A stretch of DNA of 64,000 nt from Allodiplogaster sudhausi (lineage: Eukaryota > Nematoda > Chromadorea > Rhabditida > Diplogasteridae): the NCBI GenBank assembly GCA_945643635.1, contig CALZFC010000354.1, positions 3,351,501-3,415,500 on the forward strand. The letters run 5' to 3'. How positions within the stretch are numbered: the stretch's first letter is position 1; each line of letters starts with the position of its first letter. Positions 23,429 to 34,630 of the stretch are shown in pieces. The notes below the pieces were generated by a model. That model saw only the letters and a program-made list of their open reading frames with translations, was not told where the DNA came from and did no database searches. Made by a program: the position numbers and the translations under genes.

Positions 23429-25072
23429 TGTTACGTGGCCGGGGAGAGGAGTAGCCCCGCCCCTCAGGAGGTGAGGCTGCTCCGAGCAATTGCCAGCCAG
23501 AGTTGAGAGAACATCTGCCAAGAGGGGCAGGCAGCACTCTCCCGGCCGCGGATCTCCCCCCCTTGTGATTTGCCCTCGAACTAAGTGTTGTGTAATGTAA
23601 AAGAGATAAAATTATAAGTAAGAAGTCTAGTCGTAAAACCGTCAAGGGGAGATCCGGGGTCACACCCCGTATGTACATATACACGGGAGGCGACACACCA
23701 ACGTCGTCTTGACAGTTTCAAAAAAATGTATTGCAAAGTTTATCAAAATCACATCCGGCATATATTTACTTTCACGAAATTCACGAAAAATTACATATAT
23801 TTACTTTCACGAAATGAGATCCAAATATTATCGAAAAATATATTAGATAGAAAATTTAAAAACTTATTAGTAGATTCTCTTCTCTTCTTTCTCCATTCGA
23901 TTCCCCCTTTCCGTCGACATACTAACTCTGCGTCCCTCTTCCTACCCGCTTCAATCGCAACAATCTTTTACTTGCTCAGCTCCTTGCTTTGCGAAATCAA
24001 CACTTTCCTGCACCCCCCCCCCCATATGCCCTGCCACATATCTGCCCTATCTCTCTATCTTTCTTTCTTTCTCGCTCTCTCCTCTTCCCACCATCTTCAC
24101 CAGTCATCGACAAACCAGGGCTTCACCGTCATCTTCACTCCGAAACGCTAAGCCGCCCGTCGTGATCTGAATGAATCAGACGGGCGGCTATCATTTTCTC
24201 TCGTCATCTTCTCCCTCTCATACGTACTCTCACGAGCGCAGCACGCGGGACGTACAACAATTGTTCCGCCACTCTTAAGCGGCTAACACTCTTTCGATGC
24301 CCTTCCTCTCTCGCCGGTTCGCTCTCTCGCAGACCAGCCAACAAATGTCTCTCTACTCACCATCAGCACCTTTCCTCACCAAGTTCACATAGTTCAATCA
24401 GATCGCCACAACATCAAGCGCCTACCACGAAGATCACGACAAAGAGACTGCAAGATCGAGAGACGCAACACAGAGAACAAAAAAAAAGACGAAAAAACAA
24501 GGAGACAAGAAAGCTTCTTCGCCAGAGCTCTGCTTTATCACAATCACTGCAGCCTCTCGCTTCTACTGGGAAGACTGACCGCCATTTTCCCCCTCCTCTC
24601 TCGCATTTCTCTCTCTCTCATTCTCCCTCTCTCATTCCCTCTACAGTTTTTTTCTTTTCCACGGCGCTACGTTTCTTTGTGTGTGAATATATAAATGATA
24701 GTTTAGATTCTTTTATTTTATTTTGTAGACTGAGGGACCAGTCAAAACAGTAAAGGGGGATGTTACGTGGCGGGGGAGAGGAGTGAGGCTGCTCCGAGCA
24801 ATTGCCAGCCAGAGTTGAGAGAACATCTGCCAAGAGGGGCAGGCAGCACTCTCCCGGCCGCGGATCTCCCCCCCTTGTGATTTGCCCTCGAACTAAGTGT
24901 TGTGTAATGTAAAAGAGATAAAATTATAAGTAAGAAGTCTAGTCGTAAAACTGTCAAGGGGAGATCCGGGGTCACACCCCGTATGTACATATACCCGAGA
25001 GGCGACACACCAACGTCGGCTTGACAGTTTCAAAAAAATGTATTGCAAAGTTTATCAAAATCACATCCGGCA
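23429..25072 (+). mobile_element. Small LTR element (remnant) with 312-332 bp LTRs
   Basis: The left LTR 23429-23760 and right LTR 24761-25072 both start TGTTACGTGGC and end CACATCCGGCA. The left copy has a 20 bp segment that the right lacks, between short direct repeats. A polypurine tract TAAAGGGGGA sits directly before the right LTR, giving plus orientation. The ~1 kb interior has no gag or pol, and the usual TGG primer site after the left LTR is missing; instead ATATTTACTTTCACGAAAT is duplicated there. Flanking bases do not give a clear target duplication. This is best read as a short non-autonomous or internally deleted element. Confidence 0.75.
24151..24189. other. GC hairpin inside the small LTR element
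   Basis: AGCCGCCCGTC at 24151-24161 pairs perfectly with GACGGGCGGCT at 24179-24189 across a 17 nt loop. It follows an open frame end and could form a stable RNA hairpin in the element transcript. Role unknown. Confidence 0.6.
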
Positions 25073-25371
25073 GGGAATATATAATCTTCTTTCTTTACTA
25101 ATTGTAAGATGTACAATCAATGCCGAATGGACAACATACAAACGACCAGTTGGAGAGTGAAAGTATAAAAGTATGTCTTTAAAATATGAAAATATAGCAG
25201 AGTGCGAAAAACCAGATACTACTCAACTCGTAGCTCTAAAGATAAAACACATGAATACATGTTACAGAACCGTATCATATCGATTAAACTCGTTGCCGTG
25301 GAAAGGAAATCTCAGAGAAGTAGCCAGAGCGGGAATTAATAATTAATCCCGACAACTGAAGGATGATGCTC

Positions 25372-26950
25372 CTATTCCTTGATCATCACGATGTCCTTCT
25401 GGGTCTTGAACAGAGAATGAGGGCCGTAGCCGTGCTCCTTCGTCCAAACCGCGTTGCAGATATTGCACGCAGTCATCTGCTCAGGAGTTTCCTTCAGTTT
25501 CACCAGATAGCACCTGGAATAACGCTTGTTTAGCACGGTGCTTCAAACCCCACTTTTATCCAATTATAGTGCGCTGGCTGGCGCCCTTTCCCAGCGAATG
25601 TGTGTTAGCGGACAGAGCTGTGTGTTTGTGTGCAAACACACTAGAAATTGTGATATTTAGCAGAAACTTGATATAATTCTGAAATCCATTTGCCGGTCGC
25701 ATAATTATAAGGGGAAGCGCGAACGCAACGCGTACTTGACGAGTCGCGGCATGGCATTTTAGCATTTACTCCCTCCAAAATCATTTATAGTGTGTCAATT
25801 TAAACGATTTTTGAACGACGAATACCAGAACAATCAAAGTGGAGTTTTACATTGGCTTGATTCACCGTGTTAGAGCTACTTTGAGAGAGAACGAGAGAAA
25901 AAAGAGAGAGTGAGAGAGAAAGAAAGAGGTGAGAGAGAAAGAAAGAGGTGAGAGAGAAAGAAAGAGGTGAGAGAGAAAGAAAGAGGAGAGAGAGAAGTAG
26001 GAGAGAGAGAGAAGTAGAAGAGAGAGAAGTAGAAGAGAGAGATAGAGAGGGAGAAGTAGAAGAAGTAAAGAGAGAAGAGAAGTAGAAGAGATAAAGAGAG
26101 AGGAAGAAAGGATAGAGAAAGAGAAAGTGGAGAGAGAGATTGAGAAAGTGAGCCAACCAGATGCAAAAGAGGAGGGATCCGCAGTGCAGACATCCCATGC
26201 AGGCGTAGGTGCCGATGGCCTGGTTGCACCGCTGAGACAGGCTGATCTCGGCGGACACGCAGATCTCTTCCGCTAAAATATGAACTCTGGCTGACCTCAA
26301 CCTTGGGGGGGGGGAGTATGGGCTACGAAGACCACTATCTCAGTACCGGAAAGTAACGATGCTAGAAAAGAAGCCATTAGATGTAAATTGAGGCTTTCGT
26401 ACTAAACTATCCTTAATGGTTAGGAAATCTAGACTCTGAATACGTATAGGTGACTGACCCTTGAAGAAATTTCTGCGCTCGACCAGCCGGGCGACAATGG
26501 CCTTCACACCTAAAGGAATGAAATGTGACTTGGTTTATTGGTTAACTTGGGAATGGATGGAGAAACGATATAGTTTCTCCTCTACTGATTTGTCTCTCTC
26601 TCTCTCTCCTGCTTACTGACCGGGCGTGTCCTTGGCAGCCTCACCCTCCTGCTCAGCGACTGTCAATGCCACGGAGTCACAGGATCTAAACACAAAAAAA
26701 TTTCAGACATGCCCTTTTTATTTAAACCGAATATGATGATTTGTGCCTTAACTTCTAACTAATTACGATGAGCAAGAGCTGGACTTGAATGTGGAGAATG
26801 GGCTATTGCTAAACAATCACAGCAACAAAAATAAGGATACCATTTCGATAGTACTACTCCAAGTCCCCAGCTTTCGAAAAAAAATCTTTTTCCTCGCAAG
26901 TTAGCAAGAGATATGGAAAACAAAAGACGAACGTTTGGTCCTACTAATAT

Positions 26951-26990
<40 letters not shown>

Positions 26991-27446
26991 CAGAGAGAAG
27001 ATCCCAAATGGAAGGGGATCGAGAGGGAGGGAGATCCCAGGAGAGAGAACGAGGTTATGCTTACTCCGTAACCGACGAGGCAGCAGCTTCCTCGGCAACG
27101 GTCTCCCCATCGTCTGCTTTCTTCTTCTTCAGAGCGGGTGCATCTCCCTCGACGCCCTCTTCAGTGTCCTCGGAAACCTCTTCTCGCTCACGCTTTCCCA
27201 CCTAAAAATAACCACCATGAGGACAGAACTCATATTAGCTAGCAATTGTTGAACAATAGATACTAATCATCTGAAATAACATAGATGTATAAATATGGTT
27301 GAGTACATTTCTCGTGGTGTCCTTAGCATGGCCGTTAGTCTCCTCCTCGCCGTTGACAGCGACCTCCTCCTCCTTAGCTTCTCCGTCAGCTTCTTCCGCC
27401 CTGCTTGCTGTCCTCGCCTTCGCCTCCCTCGGGTCTCGTGAGCGAA
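25372..27446 (-). CDS. Gene Z: acidic protein with Cys-rich C-terminus (unrecognised, 5' end uncertain)
   Basis: Six minus-strand exons join in phase: 27307-27446, 27065-27201, 26621-26685, 26459-26509, 26158-26272 and 25372-25513 (stop TAG). The N-terminal half is acidic and lysine-rich (AEEADGEAKEEEVAVNGEEE; EDTEEGVEGD; LKKKKADDGE), probably disordered. The C-terminal part is Cys-rich: RCNQAIGTYACMGCLHCG, then FCIWCYLVKLKE, then TACNICNAVWTKEHGYG, ending KTQKDIVMIKE. The CxxC pairs suggest a small metal-binding fold, but no named domain is claimed. A further acidic exon (27,533-27,620: EAPAAAEEDASNISVKDE) lies upstream but does not join in phase, and further upstream the sequence is rearranged MSP/T DNA, so the 5' end may be missing or broken. 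Introns contain CT/GA tracts (25,880-26,150; 26,955-26,990). Confidence 0.6.
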
Positions 27447-27748
27447 CTATAAGTAACACTTCATTCGCACCCCTTCCTCCAAATGCAAAACAAATGAATA
27501 GGAAGTGAGCACAACTCACCGCTCGTCATTCGCATCGCGGCTGGTCTCATCCTTGACGGAGATGTTTGAGGCGTCTTCCTCTGCAGCCGCAGGAGCCTCC
27601 ACAACAGCCTCAAGAATTTATGTTGTTTTTAAGAAAGCAAGAAGCAAAACAGCTATTCCAAATTGTATCCAAACATCAATACCACAAACTTTAAATTTTG
27701 TCGTTTAAAAAGTGACGTCGAACCTGCGCCTTCTTTTTTTAAAATTTA

Positions 27749-27992
27749 TGCTGCAGAGCAGTCTTGTCCGGATCTCCGCCGAGAAGAAGATGAAGTCGAA
27801 TGAGAGCAAGGAGGCTCCGCAGCTTAAAAAAGTTAAATTTCCGTGCAATTAATTGATAAATAACTTCAGTAGAGTACAGTAGAAATATAAATGTTTTGTC
27901 GCTTAAAAAATAAAACGCCAGATTGTGTACAAAGTACAGCGTGTCGATTGTAGAATCTTCCAAGGCAGTCCGCAGAGAAGAGGCAGACGCAA
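27749..27992 (+). pseudogene. Gene T fragment fused to MSP copy 2
   Basis: The plus strand here carries two gene T exons: one containing LVRISAEKKMKSNESKE near 27,752-27,810 and one containing NLPRQSAEKRQ near 27,953-27,992. The second breaks off mid-exon and joins directly to MSP exon 2 on the opposite strand. In the other blocks these sequences are about 2 kb apart, so a deletion has fused them. Confidence 0.7.
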
Positions 27993-28266
27993 CCGCGCCC
28001 GGCTCAACGAAGCCGAACACCGGCTTCAGGCGGTACTCGTTGTTGTTCGACGACTTCACCTGTAAGGAAGGAGACTTTAGTTACTATAAACTGATTGAGA
28101 TATATTTAGCTTTGGATTGAAAGGTGAATATTGTTTGACTTTATAGTTTTACAATAAACATAATTCTACGGAATGGCAAACCTTGAAGACAAGTCGGGCC
28201 GCGCCCGGATTGGCGATCTGATGAACGGAGGCACCGCCGGCGGGGATCGACGGAGAGAGCAGACAT
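27993..28266 (-). pseudogene. MSP-domain sperm protein, copy 2 (inverted, deleted)
   Basis: Exon 1 is 28182-28266 and the exon 2 remnant is 27993-28059, on the minus strand. Exon 1 lacks about 20 nt after MSALSVDP, so the frame is lost, although the end of the exon (GCGGCCCGACTTGTCTTCAAG) is the best preserved of the three. Exon 2 keeps KSSNNNEYRLKPVFGFVEPG and then stops at a breakpoint into gene T sequence. This copy is clearly broken. Confidence 0.8.
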
Positions 28267-28689
28267 GGCGAGAGAGTGAAGGTGGAGAGGAGAGCGCAGA
28301 CGGCTTAAGACAGGCGACTGTGGAGCAAATGAGGAAAAAAGGCTTCTTCTATACTGCCAAAACACACTTTGCATTCTTACTTTGTGCACTGTTTAATGCA
28401 ATCTCCACCTTTGCACTTGAAAGTTCCCCTTTTATTTTCAGCAAACATGTAGTGTAGAAATCCAAATTTACCCCTGAATTTCGGTGGATCAGAAGCGATC
28501 CTGTCCTCGTGCTCGCCGCGCGAATATACATATGTATGTACATACATATGTAAATGCCGTCCATTTGGCTTCTGAGCTGTGTAGAGAAATCGCAACTAGT
28601 AATAAGAGATTGTTCGGTTTTCCTCAAGAATTCTTAGTTTCAATGATTTCTCTACTTTATTCGATCTCGGGCTGGAAGCCAAATAGACT

Positions 28690-31300
28690 ACATTTCTTGT
28701 CACATCTCAAGCATTGCAGCATCACAAATTGCGGATTACTTTTTCTTGCTTTTGTGAGCAATGTGTCTGGGTTCTTCTTCTGTCTTGCCCTTACACAAAA
28801 TACAAGTAATATGCATACAACAATTCAAGTAAATGCAGAGGTTTATAAGCAAGCAAATATCAAGCAATCATTCAGCTATTCAGCACAAGCATAATAAAGC
28901 AACACAAACAGTAGCGACGGGTTGAGACGGTGTTCAGTGGAAGTAAGAGGGAAGAGAGATGAGATGGACCGCCGTCCGGTCAACGTGGGCGGAGCCTATG
29001 CCCCCTTTTCCCCGCCTCCCTCGCCGCCGGCACTAGCGTAATAAATGTATTCCTTTTATAAAATTGATGCCTGTCGCGGAGCGGTAACTTAGTGGTTTTA
29101 ATGCTCGCCAATTTCACTGGTAATCTTCTTACTCTTAGACTGTGAAATAGAGAGAGAGAGATAGAATCGCAAAGTTTACTTCAGGCAATCGTCGCATCAA
29201 TTAAAGCAAGTACAATGAGGCAATGGTAAAGTCAATAAACACTGGAAGCAATGAGAAAACAAAGGAGCAGGGGAAGGCACCAATTTTCTATTAATCGCTG
29301 CCACCTTTTAAATGAATAAATGGGGAGGGGCTGAATCTCGTTTCGCATCCTGTCCACACTTTCTTCTTCCTCCGGAATTCTTCTACTTCTTATGCAACAG
29401 TATTTCTTAGTAGAACTGTCTACCGGAAACGAGCTGTTACTTAGGAATCTTGTCAACAAGAGCCTTCCGGCTTTTATCTATACATTCGATCAACTGCTAG
29501 ATATTCGAAAGTATCAAAGTGCAATTCCTGAATTACATAGTAGCGAATATATGTACAGTTACATATTTCGCGACAATGCCCAACTGAATAAAATGGTAGT
29601 GTAAAATTCCCCGCCGACGCACCATGTGAAAGACTGGTATGCTCGCCCTAACCATTTGTTACTCCCTCAAGGGAGGATTTGTAAGAGAAGTCAGAGAAGA
29701 TTTAGAAGAGAGAGTTTATCTGGTAAGACAGCAAGTAGTCGAAGGCACACTTGATACACATACAGAGAGGAAACTCAGACACACTTGGGGCGTGGTTAGC
29801 GCCCCTTAAATAGAACTGCGAAAAGGAGGCGGAGCTGAACTGCTCCGTCTCTTGTCGTCTAGAATCTCCTCGATTCCTCTACCTCTCGCATTGGAAGAAT
29901 GTTAGCACTTCTGCAGACAAAAAGGAGGAAAGCGAGCAGGAGTGGTCTCGGCTGCAGACTTTCAAGGGAAGGCTTCTTCTCGTTGAGCTTTTCTCTTCAC
30001 TTTCCGGTCTCCATCGAATTGATAGTTTCGTTATCGTCCGCGTCTTCGAGCTGTCATCTGACTCGCTCTTTTAGTCAGCGTGCTAGCGGCGCTCTCTTCA
30101 TCTCTTTGCAGAATTATTGCTTCTGGTCTCCGATGAGCTTCATCTCCTATTGATAGAAGTCATCGCCGATCGCCATTTCAAGTCCTTAACAGAATTCAAT
30201 TATTATAATGAACTTTCCTTCAGGGAAAATAATAATTAATTGTTAGAAACGAACCATCTAAAATATGGAAATATTTTATGTCTTATTGGTACATCTTTCG
30301 GTAATATTGTAACTTTGTAGGAAATGAATGTCATTTAACTGCTTTCCATGCGACAAACCACGAAGGCGACTGCTGCTTCCGTCGTCCCCTTCGTTCTCTT
30401 CGTCCTCAGCAGATGTATGCCGCCAGGAAACCGCACGAGGCAGATGTATGCTGCCAGAAGAGACGACCGCTGGCCGCTTGAAATAAGGAATGAGTGAGAT
30501 AGAAAGAGATTTGAAGGCCAATGAGAATCAAGTAGGCGGCTGTGCCAGCAGCAACGTATGGAAGGAAAGATCCGCAATATCGTTTAGTCATCTCTTTATC
30601 ATCATTAGATGCATTTTCACGACAATAAAAACAAGGTTGTGCTTCCAAATAAGGATGAGTATTATCCTAGTTTCCATCTGGATGCCGTGAATCAGTAGTA
30701 AAGAGATAGAATGTTGTTGCTCGTCAAATACTCTGACCCTTTTTCTTCAGAAGGTAAAAGACAACAATCGACTTTAGAAGCGATTTATTGATAAACTGTG
30801 CAACAGCAATCAATCGGAAAGAATCTGGATAAAGAGAGAAAGAATGCAGAAGGGCAAGTAATGCCGGAGAGACGCTGGCTGGACGAGTAATGCAAGAAAG
30901 ACGACCAAAGACCATGTTCCTCCTCTTTTAAACCGATAGACAGGGAGGTGCTTACTACTGTCTAGCATCCTGATATACAGTCTTATTCCTTCAGAGAAAC
31001 TGTCTTCTTGTCTGGGCTGTGCTATTTCTTAGATTCCAGCGTACAAATGCCACGGGTCACCAAACGTCCCGGAGCAAGGGGGAGGCATTGAGATTAGAAT
31101 AACAGATAAATCGGAAGAGAAGACTGCTATTCGAACGAATATGAGATTGATTGAAGAAAAGATCCTTACACATACTACTTACTCACAGCAAAATGGTAGC
31201 GAATACGCATCCATTTTGCGACATTGGGTGAAGCATTTTATTAGGGCCCTTCACCTTGGACTCTCTAGAAGCTTTCTTCATCTCTCTACCTTTATACTCT
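28690..31300. other. Gene-poor stretch
   Basis: I see no gene I can support. It holds short repeats, for example GCAGATGTATGC twice at about 30,410-30,450, and a GC-rich stretch GTGGGCGGAGCC near 28,990. A segment TGTCGCGGAGCGGTAACTTAG at about 29,072 resembles the start of the LTR at 46,001, but no second copy was found here. Open frames are short and low in coding character. Confidence 0.4.
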
Positions 31301-31308
31301 CATTCTTC

Positions 31309-31309
31309 G

Positions 31310-31354
<45 letters not shown>

Positions 31355-31364
31355 TCGTTCTTCG

Positions 31365-31397
<33 letters not shown>

Positions 31398-31413
31398 TCG
31401 TTCTTTCTTTCTG

Positions 31414-31461
<48 letters not shown>
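31309..31461. repeat. (CT)n microsatellite
   Basis: About 150 bp of CT broken by TTCCTCGTTCTT, which occurs twice. It lies upstream of gene W. Open frames through it are repeat artefacts. Confidence 0.95.
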
Positions 31462-31464
<3 letters not shown>

Positions 31465-31755
31465 GTTGACAGCTTGAGGTTTATTTCGATAAAACAAGTT
31501 GCTTTTTCTGCAGCGATCTCGTGAACAGAGCGAAAGAATGGCCAAGCCGCGAACTGAGAAGAAGGCGACGGAATCGGTCAACACTTTTATTTCATGAATG
31601 TTTTGACGAAAAGAGAACATTTAAGATAAAATTCAAAAATTATTTATCTTTCTCAATAATACCTGCATTTTCAAGAAGAGCAGCGAGACGAGGGTCACCT
31701 TCTCGGATCGGACGATCAGCGCAATGAGGCTAGTCGCTTATTTACTCTTCCATGG

Positions 31756-31832
31756 ATGAGATGGACGGGTGGGCGTGGCAAAAGTGGACGGCTGGGCGTG
31801 GCCAAAGTGGACGGGTGGGCGTGGCGAAGAGA
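31756..31832. repeat. ~26 bp tandem repeat, three units
   Basis: GTGGACGGGTGGGCGTGGC-type units repeat three times with one or two changes each, just upstream of gene W exons. Confidence 0.8.
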
Positions 31833-31873
31833 GATTCTTGCCATTGCATTAATGCTGAGAACGTGTCGTCCAG

Positions 31874-32334
31874 GACGCCTTCGCTCTTTCATCGCTTCTT
31901 CTGCCTCGAACAGCGCCGTCGGCCTCCCCGACGAATCCGGCATTGCCGGCATCGCATCCATGGAGGTTTCTGCCATTCAATCTTTTTTTTCTTTTTTCTA
32001 AGTCAACATTTCTCTACCATTCTCAGATTCTGAACGAGAAGGACGACAAAAAGGAGTATCATCTCGAGGATGGCAGCATCCTCACCATTCTCAACCGGGC
32101 TAATGTTAGTGAATCTCTCTGCTCTCTCTAGCTCTCCCTCTCTCTCCCTCCCTCTCTCTCTCTGTCTCTCTCTCCTTTCTCTCTCTTTCTCTGTTCCTTC
32201 AGGGTTCCCGCCAGTACGACCTGGTTCTCCTCTCTGGGCAGCGTCTCTGCCTCGAGCGATCGAGCGAAGCTTCTTCTCTTGCCCTGCACGACTCGAATGG
32301 CCGTCTCGTCACGATGATTGGAGCCGAACACTGA
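31874..32334 (+). CDS. Gene W: small three-exon gene (unrecognised, start not found)
   Basis: Exons 31874-31965, 32027-32104 (78 nt) and 32203-32334 (132 nt, stop TGA) are joined in phase 0 with good AG and GT sites. They encode SFIASSASNSAVGLPDESG, then NEKDDKKEYHLEDGSILTI, then SRQYDLVLLSGQRLCLERS and a C-terminus HDSNGRLVTMIGAEH. The last two exons are convincing; the first needs one base from an upstream exon. A candidate upstream exon near 31,676-31,730 (KSSETRVTFSDRTISAM) and a Met-led stretch at 31,538 (MAKPRTEKKATES) did not join cleanly. No domain is recognised. A CT tract fills the last intron. The gene lies between the two head-to-head MSP copies. Confidence 0.5.
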
Positions 32335-33320
32335 AGCTCCGCCCTCCCATCCATAACAAGCCCCTCCCACCCGTCCGCACGAACCCCCGCCCTTCATTCC
32401 AACCAGCACTTACCATTAGCCGAGTGCTAAATAAACGGCGTTTAGTTGTTTTTGTTGTTCATTTCCATGGTGAATGTGTCTATGAAAACTGGTAATGAAT
32501 ATGAGATAAAAGTCGCTTCCAATTCTACTTATTCAAGCTTTGCAATATCACGAAGTTCGGGTTACTTTTTTGTGTCTTTTGTGAGTAAGATTATACATGT
32601 AGTGCTTTTGATGCGTAAGTGAATAAAATGGTAGCGTGTTGTTTCTAGTGTATTATCCGGTAGATGACCGTAAATTAGCCCAGGTCCAAAGTAGGAATTT
32701 TCAAAGTGTGCCAAGTGATCTACCGGATTCTCCACGCTTTTCTTGAGCAAGTCACGTCAAGCCCATTCATTTCCGCTCGGTCTCTCGCATTCAGTTGCGT
32801 TCGGCTTGTCGTGTTCGCGTGATGTGGACGCTATCTTTTTGAATGTGCCTCTTGTTTTATTTCATTTATCTGTTTTGAATGCCCTATTTGTGCGCTTTAC
32901 CTTAGCCCGTCCTTGGCTTCCTTTCCGAGATCGAATAAAGTAGAGAAATCATTGAAACTAAGAATTCACGAGGAAAACCGAACAATTTCTTATTACTAGT
33001 TGCGATTTCTCTACACAGCTCAGAAGCCAAATGGACGGCATTTACATATGTATGTACATACATATGTATATTCGCGCGGTGAGCACAAAGACAGGATAGC
33101 TTCTGATCCGCCGAAATTCAGGGGGTAAATTTACACTACATGTTTGCTGAAAATAAAAGGGAAACTTTCAAGTGCAAAGGTGGAGATTGCACTGAAAAGT
33201 GCACAAAGTAAGAATGCAAAGTGCGCTTTGGCAGTATTAAAGAAGCCTTTTTCCTCATTTGCTCCACAGTCGCCTGTCTTAAGCCGTCTGCGCTCTCCTC
33301 TCCACCTTCACTCTCTCGCC

Positions 33321-33718
33321 ATGTCTGCTCTCTCCGTCGATCCCCCCGCGGCCACGGTCCCTTCCTGCTGGCGGTGCCTCCGTTCATCAGATCGCCAATC
33401 CGGGCGCGGCCGAATTGTCTTCAAGGTTTGTCATTCCGTACAATTATGTTTATTGTAAAACAAAAAGTAAAACAATATTCACCCTCCAAATCAAAGCGAT
33501 TAAATACCACTTTAATGTAACAAAAGTCTCCTTCCTTGCAGGTGAAGTCGTCGAACAACAACGAGTACCGCCTGAAGCCGGTGTTTGGCTTCGTTGAGCC
33601 GGGCGCGGCGGCCCCCCTCGAGATCACTCGACTGGCCGGAGCACCCAAGGAGGACAAGCTCGTCATCCAGTTCGCAGAGGCGCCCGCAAACGCCGCGGAT
33701 GCCAGCGCGGCTTTCAAG
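33321..33718 (+). pseudogene. MSP-domain sperm protein, copy 3 (two compensating indels in exon 1)
   Basis: Exon 1 is 33321-33425 and exon 2 is 33542-33718 (177 nt, same as copy 1). Exon 2 is intact, with KSSNNNEYRLKPVFGFVEPG and TRLAGAPKEDKLVIQFAEAP. In exon 1 a +1 insertion near 33,362 and a -1 deletion near 33,412 restore the frame at the splice site (RIVFK/V), but about 16 residues between them are out of frame (SCWRCLRSSDRQS instead of the expected Ala/Gly-rich strand). The family's usual C-terminal strand is not found downstream. A transcript could be translated, but the first beta strands would be scrambled, so function is doubtful. Confidence 0.75.
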
Positions 33719-33904
33719 GTTTTCAGCGAGATTCGAGATTTGATGGATCGAAAAGAGAACCATTCTCTTAAGATATTTCGATGGATTGTTCCATGGTAAT
33801 AATCGACATTCTTCGGTCTCATTTCGGCATGCCTTTAACAGAATAATTTCCAAGCCACCGGTTGTTGGAGAAACTATTCGACAAAATGATAAATAATTCC
33901 TGAA

Positions 33905-34630
33905 CGCATGTTCCTCTTGAGGCGGCCGCCGTCGCTGGCGAGGTGACTCTGCCGATCTCGGCCCAGTAGAAGAAGCTCCTCCCCTGACCGCATCTCCATT
34001 CCCCCCGCCCTTCTCCTCTTGAGGCGGCCGCCGTCGCTGGCGAGGTGACTCTGCTGATCTCGGGCCCAGCAGAAGAAGCTCCTCCCCTGACCGCATCTCC
34101 ATTCCCCCCGCCCCTCTCCTCTTGAGGCGGCCGCCGTCGCTGGCGAGGTGACTCTGCCGATCTCGGCCCAGTAGAAGAAGCTCCTCCCCTGACCGCATCT
34201 CCATTCCCCCCGCCCCTCTCCTCTTGAGGCGGCCGTTGTCGCTGGCGAGGTGACTCTGCCGATCTCGGCCCAGTAGAAGAAGCTCCTCCCCTGACCGCAT
34301 CTCCATTCCCCCCTCCCCTCTCCTCTTGAGGCGGCCGCCGTCGCTGGCGAGGTGACTCTGCCGATCTCGGCCCAGTAGAAGAAGCTCCTCCCCTGACCGC
34401 ATCTCCATTCCCCCTCCCCTCTCCTCTTGACGCGGCCGCCGTCGCTGGCGAGGTGACTCTGCCGATCTCGGCCCAGTAGAAGAAGCTCCTCCACTGACCG
34501 CATCTCCATTCCCCCCGCCCCTCTCCTCTTGAGGCGGCCGCCGTCGCTGGCGAGGTGACTCTGCCGATCTCGGCCCAGTAGAAGAAGCTCCTCCCCTGAC
34601 CGCATCTCCATTCCCCCCGCCCCTCTTCGC
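33905..34630. repeat. ~104 bp GC-rich minisatellite, about seven units
   Basis: Units run TCCTCTTGAGGCGGCCGCC ... TCTCCATTCCCCCCGCCCC and differ by single bases (for example CTGCTGATCTCGGGCC in the second unit, GACGCGGCC in the sixth). The 245-298 residue frames on the minus strand are translations of the repeat. Confidence 0.9.

Larger units (their letters stand above)
27740..28680. repeat. Inverted duplication partner of 32,920-33,620
   Basis: Read on the minus strand, the upstream flank of MSP copy 2 matches that of copy 3, including ACATACATATGTATATTCGCGCG, and CTCATTTGCTCCACAGTCGCC, a stretch missing the CTCCACAG bases in copy 1. The two copies are head to head with about 4.2 kb between them. 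Confidence 0.8.

Noticed and set aside
29072..29130. A second LTR of the 46 kb element or a tRNA gene
   Set aside because: Only about 13 bp match the LTR start, no partner repeat was found, and no cloverleaf can be drawn.
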